A DNA stretch of 64,000 nt from Lingula anatina (lineage: Eukaryota; Brachiopoda; Lingulata; Lingulida; Lingulidae): assembly GCF_001039355.2 (NCBI RefSeq), contig NW_019774781.1, positions 460,110 to 524,109 on the forward strand, written 5' to 3'. Positions 57,401 through 64,000 of this stretch are shown piece after piece. Made by a program: the position numbers and the translations under genes. The notes beneath the pieces were generated by a model that was given only the letters and a program-made list of their open reading frames with translations, did no database searches and had not been told where the DNA came from. The number at the start of each line of letters is the position of its first letter. The stretch's first letter is position 1.

Positions 57401-59122
57401 GCTGTCGCTTAAGAGAACTGTCACTGCTGTACGTTAATTTGAGTATTATACATGTCATATCACGAAAGCTACAGAATACCTGGGGCACAAGATCGTGAGA
57501 ACGATGGAAAAAGGTACATTTCTCTTTCTGAGGGCTGATGCACATGAGAACGATGGAGAAAGGTACAGCAATAATACCAGATTCTCTGATTGTGGTTTGC
57601 TTTTTTGACTGTTTTAATTGCTTCAATAAACGACAAGTGTTATGCAATAAGAGACACGAGAGACGTTTAAATGGTCATTTATTTTTAATTGTTGTCAACT
57701 TGCCAAAAACTCAGCTTCGCTGTCATATGAAAAAAACTTTGACTGCTGTTCGAAACTTTGAGTCCTTTACATATAATAACACTTAACCACCAGTTACACC
57801 AGACTTGTCACTGCTCGGAGCACAACATTTTGGCAAACCTAATGTTGGGGCTTTAACAATATTTGATTATGATTTGCTTTCAGTGGGCCCAGTATTTCGC
57901 CTAACTTGCTGCTAGATGAGCGTTGGTGGACAAAGAATCTGTCCAACGCGGAACAAGCTAAACACAAGTATTACTGTGAGCACTATAAGGACAAGGTAAG
58001 CAAAGTGATCCGGAGACTCTTAAAAAATTGCTGAAAGTTAAAGGTTAGGGATAATTTTAGGGACAGTACATGAGGCGTTCACGGTAATTGATTAAGGCCT
58101 TTGGCCAATATGTTTGGTCATGTTTCGCTCCTTCCATATACGTAAAAACATACCATGATCGATGCCATGCTACTGAGGAAGCACACAGCAGAGGGCCCAA
58201 CCTCCATCGTCTAGATTCATATTAGAATAAACATGACTTAGTGGTCAAACTTCTTTGACTGAACGTATTTGAACATACACAGCAGGGAGAAAAGGAGGGG
58301 CGTGTAAATGACAAAAAATGATCATATATATATATATATGTCAGTTTATTTATATGAATAACCGCCACCTTATCTTTCTGTTATTCAATTCTTTTTGGGG
58401 TATATTTATATTTTAAAGAAAGTCTTGCCAACTATACTGGACACGCTAACACCGGATGATATCCGAGTTCTGGTTGACACAATAGATGAGAACAAAAGGC
58501 GTGGAGGCTTCGACAGGATCTTCCCAAGATTAGACACAGAATATGACCAATACTTTGAGAAGCCCAGGTAATACACTGAATAATGCACAAGTGTAACAGT
58601 CTATGCGTACATCTGTATACACTCTGTTACACTGGAAATTATATATGTACAGAATGGAGCCAACTTCTGAATATACACCATCTGGCGATCTATTGCCCTT
58701 TGTCAATTGATGTTCTTTCTAAATAACTGCTAAAGAATAAAGGCTCTTGGTTGGTGAATTTCATAATTGGACCATCGTCAGCAAGTAAAATAGCTACCTG
58801 TTTTACAAATTACGACTTCTCGTTTAGATATGGCTTATTGAACAAAAATGTAAAAGTTTGTCGGCTGACTATAGTTTTGAATTTGATAATATTAATTTAT
58901 ACGCGCTGTGATTTGTTTGTTTTTTTTTTAGTTTAATTATGGTGAAGTAAAGTGTACCTTTCTGTGCTATATCACCCACTGCTCAAATTTTACTTCAGAT
59001 ACCACAATCTTCTTGTTCATGAATGGATAAAACGATACCATGGTAACGAGGAAGAAGGTATAGCTCTACTGGAATCTTACTGTAAAGAGTCCAAGCATCT
59101 TTCTGACCACTGTTGCGACTGA
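54440..59122 (+). CDS. TTLL4: TTLL4-like tubulin glutamylase, 5' exons not found
   Basis: Tubulin tyrosine ligase-like enzyme that adds glutamate to tubulin side chains. Ten coding exons: 54440-54631, 54892-54974, 55153-55281, 55693-55800, 56245-56346, 56578-56712, 57152-57268, 57884-57995, 58419-58567, 58999-59122, giving 416 residues to the stop in one continuous frame. The ATP-grasp core is clear: [56 protein letters not shown] and KPWVLEVN. The C-terminal block [10 protein letters not shown]...GGFDRIFP...[16 protein letters not shown] is TTLL4-type rather than TTLL5-type. The first exon is phase 0 with an acceptor (TTTGAG), so the N-terminal part of the TTL domain must be upstream, and I found none between 51423 and 54439. 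Oddities: [11 protein letters not shown] where TTLL4 has an A-R-G-containing loop, and VNVAPG where SPS is usual; the catalytic E and N of EVN are kept. Confidence 0.83.
57219..57786 (+). repeat. Degenerate tandem copies of a TTLL4-like exon end and donor
   Basis: The last ~50 bases of the exon ending at 57268, with its donor, recur at 57466-57517 (still readable as [15 protein letters not shown]) and, shorter, at about 57543-57570. Intron sequence after the first and third copies also matches to about 57786. A stretch at 57516-57546 also matches 56366-56397 in an earlier intron. Confidence 0.75.
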
Positions 59123-61429
59123 AAAGCTATACAATAGGACTTTAACGCAAAGACTGACAATATCAACAAGTTTAGCCCAGCATGACACTGTATAGAGATG
59201 ACAGTAGCCGGATTAAGAAAGAGTGAAGGGAAATGATTTAACAATCCGATTAAATCCCTGCTCTTTGGTTTCTGTCATGATTGACTTCACTGACTTCTGT
59301 TTATGTGACTTGACGTTTATTGATATTACCTCAAAGTAGCAATTAAGTGTGTTGGTAGTTCAAAGGGCCTTGAACATTGCTTTAACCCCAGTAGTCGCAG
59401 ACTCAAGACTCGATCGGACAACATGTAATCAAGCCAGCAGTTGGCAATGTTTAAGTAATGTTAATGTCAAATCAAAATGGTTATTTATTAAACGGCAACA
59501 GACACTTAAATCTATGTTACCAATTTTTATTTGCCATTTTTATCAGAGCATACGTTCTTGTACAGCATAATCTGAATGACAAATAAATGTTGTGTTATCC
59601 AAAAAGCGTTAACTGTGAATTTGTATTCAATTAAAGTTTTTAACAATATACTCATGCAAAAAACAAATATGATTTCGCTAAGATCTTCTTCACAGTTCAG
59701 TTTAGAACAACATTCAGCCAGTCCTCGATGCGATTGTTCACGTATATTACAAAAAATCTAACCAGTTACAGATATGCTTTTATTGACCGAAACCAAAACA
59801 ACGACGCACCGCACACGCTGATAGACAAATGACATTTCAAAAGCATATTTGATGCTGATCATTATAAATTTGATTACAATCGGCGGTGTATTTTAAATTT
59901 CATGGCCATTTTACTTTGCCATGAAACGTCACATTTGAGGGGGGGGGTCATGTTTTCAATTTGAATAAATAGCATAATCATGAATATCTTCACCGATATT
60001 TTGGCTTTTCAGCACCTGAAGCCATGTTAAATATGAGTTTTTGGAATAAACGATTTACAACTGCCATGTGATCAGTTGTAGCCTAAAGTACATACTTTTG
60101 CAGGTAGGACACCCCTCTGACCAAGAACGTATATGACCACGCCTGAGAGTACGTTTTAACACAACACTACCTAGGTGATTCATTACTAGAAGGTGGGACA
60201 AGGGCGTTCCCTAAAAATTTATTTTGAACTGTGTACATTATAGTGAAATGGTGAATAATGAAAATGTGACTACTAAAATTCGCCCCTGGCCTGTTGAAGA
60301 CGTTTGTGTCAACATTTCGTCTATTGATATCTATCTCGTAGTCAGCTGATGTCAGTGGAGAATTAAGAAAGAAGATGAAAATCATACCCACGTCAAATAT
60401 CAACGCAACTTCACCTTTATTCATTGTAATAGCCACAAGAATAAACAACAATCTTCTCTATTTTCATCTGCTTCTCATACGTCTCTCTCCTCCGTGCCTC
60501 TCACTCTCTGCATATTTCTTACTCATTTGTCTGTCGGGCTCTTTTGTGATCTATAACATATATTACATATTGGTTGCTAAATGTTTGATAATTTCATCTC
60601 ATATTGTATAGTTGTTCGTGTCAAGGTACAGGTACCCTGTATAGCCGATTCAAGTGGCGGAAGAAGGAAAATTTCTAATAATTTCCCTCTAATTGCTTAA
60701 CCCTCACCCAAAAATAAATTATCATTAGAAAATATCAAATAATTTATGAAATGTTTAATTTTGAATTTATTATACATAATAAAACACGACTTTATAAAAT
60801 TAGGCAATAGAGACGGAGCGTCACATTTGCGTGCGGTCGCAATTGGCGATGCTTTGGAGTTATCGAACCCTGTTAAACGATAGTCATAGAAAACGTTGAA
60901 CTCAACGACAAAAGAAGGAGGGCCTCTTTGAGCGTGATGACATGATGTATTGTGCAATCACTACAGTGATATGGAAATGATAAGCCAAGCGACTAATAGG
61001 TAGATGTAGCTACATTGCAGTTTGAGCTCTCTTGATTTATTTTCTTATTTACCAGCGTGGCGGTTGAAAAACAATATGACGCGTGTGAAGACTTCGGTAG
61101 CATGGTGTTTATTTATATTTATATTGACAATCTTCGATCTTTTGGGCTATTTCAATGGTAAGCTCAGTTGAAGGTAAGCTGTAAATACTAGATAACAGAA
61201 ACACGGAAAATGTCGTTTATGACATTCCATGCTACGACATAAAAATAAAATGCACGTAGCAATGGAGTATTTGAGTCTAAGGGTTGATCCCCAATCAATC
61301 TATCGTTTTACATAATTCTATCCAACTCCGCGGGCTTTATTTCCGCTGAATGCAAACAGATTTATACATGTAGATTAACACGCCTCCTCCTNTTCATCTT
61401 AATTTGCTAGTAAATTCCCATTGATTCCT

Positions 61430-61785
61430 ATGTAAATTTGATAAAAAATCGATGCTCAAGCAGCCCTGGCTCAAAAACAAGCGTGGTGTGGTACATATTT
61501 TTTTGTAAATTTCTTTGAGGTCTACCAAGATCTATAACATATCCACATAAAATTAAAATCGCTAGGGCAGAATATTTTATTTTTGCATTTTTCAGCAAAA
61601 TTAAGGGCATTTTGGCAAAATCCCCATATAACGCAATGTAATAAACGTAGCGTTTTTCGGGACGCCACCTCTCGAAAACGAGCGTGGGGACCCCCAATTT
61701 TTTTTTCATATTTTTTACTCATATGGTAAGAAGATTTTGTCTTACAATTTAAATCAAAATCGCTAGGGCAGAAATATTAAATCTT
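61430..61785. repeat. Two degenerate direct copies of a roughly 200-bp unit
   Basis: CTCAAAAACAAGCGTGG... and CTCGAAAACGAGCGTGG... begin two stretches that both end in AAATCGCTAGGGCAGAA near 61555 and 61755. Function unknown. Confidence 0.6.
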
Positions 61786-63378
61786 AAATATGAGAGGGCG
61801 ACCTTAAGTTAATGTATATCATGGCATGATGCATATCAGTTATGGAAGTTCATTTGAAATGTAAATTATGATAGAGTATTTAAAAAGAAGCGACAGAGCC
61901 ATGGAGAGAGACACAGAGAGATATAGAGAGGTAAAGAGACATAAGAATTAGATGGACATAGTGAGATAAGGCATAGATTAAGACACATAGAAAGAGAGAG
62001 ATGGAGAGAGAGAACAGATACCTGAATTTACAGACAGTGAAGTAAATCATGTAGCAGAAAACTATAACTGCCGGTCTCAGTTGCCTTATTGGTGAAAAGC
62101 AATTCTAAGAAGCGTAGATTATTACAAAACCCACAAAACCAGCACTACCAGAGCGGATGAATGTTAGTGCTAGGCATCGCTTTGTTGGTGCTAAATAATT
62201 TTATGGTTTATAAGGCCTGAAAAAGGATTGCATATATCGTACAAAGTGAAGTCATCGTGTTCACCTTGAAATTCAGGGTGCGCTAAGATCATCCAGTACG
62301 GGTCTTATTAATGCTGTCTACGAGATAGCTAGGAGGCGGTGGGGCTCTTTGTTTTGAACCCTATTAAGACGGCGAGGCATCAAGCTGAGTCCTAATCGAT
62401 AATTCACCAAATATGCGTGCTCTCATCACAGAGGGATGCGTGTATTCAAACCTGTGAAGCCAGATGCTATATCTGCACTTGTGAGCGGCAACGTGCACGA
62501 AAAACGCTTCGGTTCATCTACGGTGATTACAATTAATATGTTGTGTCTGCCGCATGTGGTCAAGCAATCAATCCACTGAATTATCATTTTTGCGTGAAAC
62601 GGTGAGTCGCGCGGTGTGAATTCAGAAAGTAATATTTAGATAGAAATCAATAATCTGCTAGATCTAAGGGTTTATTGTTTGTAATGCGTGAATGATTACC
62701 ATAATTTTTCAGTCATACCATAGTTTAACATTAATTTCCGAATGTCATTTTCATTAGTTGAGGTAGAATAGTAAAACTGTCCTTTGGACTTGGAATAAAT
62801 AAAACTGACCAATTATAGATTAACTTAGCTATATATCGCCTTTGTTAATTGACCTCTCCAATTGGGTCTTATACTATGCGGGATGGAGCTGGTAACGTTA
62901 CAAATAATGTTCTTTTTTATCGTTACTGTCGTTTTAGTTTTGTTTTGCTTTGTTTTATCGCCAGTGTTCGGATTTACATTGCTATGTCGGGCCCGAAAAA
63001 AACAAATATCAAAACGCTTTCTGTAAAAGCGATGCCTGGCAAGCTCAAAGAAAGAGAGAGTAAAAGGGGGCGTCATGCTGAGCTGTGATCAATAATCCGC
63101 ACACAAACCAAAAATCGATTGGAATATTTTTACTATTGTGAGCGCGAACGGACGCGACTTGGCGTTTTCATTGGTGTCACGATCGAGCTAAGGAAAGTAA
63201 AATGCACAGTTTCTCTGATAAGTTCCGGCGGTTTCAATATCTCTTTATGATATTAAAAAAAAGACTCTTTAGGTTCGCACTTATGAGAGACGGTTTTAGC
63301 TAAGCAAACCTCGTTATAATATCCATTAATTGATAATCTAATACTAAGGAAAAATGGATTCGAGGTATTGTCTTTATG

Positions 63379-63405
63379 CAGTGGCGGATGCAAGGTTTTT
63401 TAAAA
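63379..63405. mobile_element. hAT-like terminal sequence
   Basis: CAGTGGCGGATGCAAGG matches the ends of the elements at 15785 and 19204. No partner end was located, so this may be a remnant. Confidence 0.35.
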
Positions 63406-63578
63406 GGTAAAAAAAAAGAATAATAATTCAACGAAACTAAGAAAAAACCTTTCGCATAGGACGGGGAAGGAAAAATTGTTTGGCTTTGTCTGGGCTCTAC
63501 ATTATCCTCTTTGATAGGTAGTGAGGTAGAACTGAGAACGTGGAACGGATGGAATGGTATGTAGGGAGAGCCTTCGCT

Positions 63579-63744
63579 GGGTGGGATAATTGGGGTTGGA
63601 TGGGATAGAGTAGGGTGGGATAATTGGGGTTGGATGGGATAGAGTAGGGTGGGATAATTGGGGTTGGAAGGGATAGAGTAGGGTGGGATAATTGGGGTTG
63701 GATGGGATAGAGTAGGGTGGGATAATTGGGGTTGGATGGGATAG
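63579..63744. repeat. 34-bp G-rich minisatellite, about five units
   Basis: Units start at 63579, 63613, 63647, 63681 and 63715, exactly 34 bp apart, with a consensus beginning GGGTGGGATAATTGGGGTTG and nearly identical copies. A degenerate continuation runs to about 63830. Because 34 is not a multiple of 3, the Pro/Tyr/His-rich minus-strand frames are repeat artefacts. Confidence 0.95.
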
Positions 63745-63828
63745 GATGTGTGTATGAGAAGGAATATGTGAGTAGGATACAGTGGGGTGGGTATGATGCA
63801 GTAAGGATTGGGTGGGATGAGATGCGTA

Positions 63829-63866
63829 TCTGTGTGTGTGTGTGTGTGTGTTGGGGGGGGGGGGGT
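63829..63866. repeat. (TG)n followed by poly-G
   Basis: About 10 TG dinucleotides, then TT and a run of 13 or so G. Confidence 0.93.
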
Positions 63867-64000
63867 ATTGAAGTAGTAAGGTAAACCAAGTCGCGGGAAT
63901 GAAATATTACTTCTCTTGATATGATGAATATTATAAAGGTAAAAGCAGAAAAAAAGAAAAAAATCCTTTGCCATTGACTGGCGTTTACTATAGTACTTCT

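Larger units (their letters stand above)
59123..63564. other. TTLL4-like 3' UTR and gene-free flank
   Basis: The first few hundred bases are probably 3' UTR (AATAAA near 59581). The remainder is AT-rich. Open frames are short, with no splice-linked or family match seen. Single N at 61392. Confidence 0.5.

Noticed and set aside
63579-63744. Regular 34-bp spacing reminiscent of a CRISPR array
   Set aside because: Units are contiguous with no variable spacers, and the DNA is eukaryotic.
63300-63974. 224-residue Pro/Tyr/His-rich minus-strand open frame
   Set aside because: Produced by the 34-bp minisatellite and TG tract; the repeat length is not a multiple of three, and all frames look alike.
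1-64000. tRNA, rRNA or snRNA genes
   Set aside because: I looked for B-box-like GGTTCRAATCC and conserved rRNA or snRNA blocks and saw none that fold into a supported gene.

Overview
The window is animal nuclear DNA. It is AT-rich and intron-dense, with short coding exons joined by GT-AG splice sites, and it is full of microsatellites, poly-G/poly-C tracts and small inverted-repeat elements. Gene content and repeat style fit a marine invertebrate, probably a mollusc; that is inference, because no species-diagnostic locus was seen. I assembled exons by hand from splice sites, reading frame and family knowledge, and no database search was run.

Layout. 1-11219: repeats and a gap, no gene recognised. 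11220-15353 (-): GTF2F2 (TFIIF beta), last exon not found. 16154-21262 (+): ASCC1, head to head with GTF2F2 across a short promoter carrying NRF1-like and ETS-like sites. 22260-24098 (-): an MFSD4B-like sugar transporter without its first exon. About 24301-33871 repeats 14658-24249 almost base for base, giving an orphan GTF2F2 exon pair, a second intact ASCC1 (25690-30889) and a transporter copy that is complete because it runs on to 34276. 35712-40048 (+): cyclin B3. 43388-43925: an internally deleted mariner. 44494-49445 (-): RagA GTPase, with one exon doubled beside an N. 50587-51422 (-): an unrecognised Pro/Arg-rich protein in a GC-rich island. 52217-52540: a probable solo LTR. 54440-59122 (+): the C-terminal part of a TTLL4-like tubulin glutamylase. 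59123-64000: no gene, but a 34-bp minisatellite near the end.

The most important observation concerns the assembly. The window has one N run and five single Ns, and four of these six sites sit exactly between two copies of the same sequence (909-1063, 2840, 24250, 46026). The 9.6-kb 'tandem duplication' is therefore best read as two haplotypes placed end to end. Collapsing it gives one GTF2F2, one ASCC1 and one transporter, each with a sensible structure. A 168-bp hAT-like element present in one copy and absent from the other, with a clean empty site, fits allelic copies.

The genes are housekeeping or cell-cycle genes (transcription initiation, transcription/repair coactivator, nutrient sensing by mTORC1, mitotic cyclin, tubulin modification) and do not form an operon-like system. 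I found no convincing new multi-gene system. The unusual signals are the gap-flanking duplications, three small tandem duplications that each copy a splice site, a possible cassette exon in cyclin B3, several undescribed inverted-repeat elements and one unidentified GC-rich gene.
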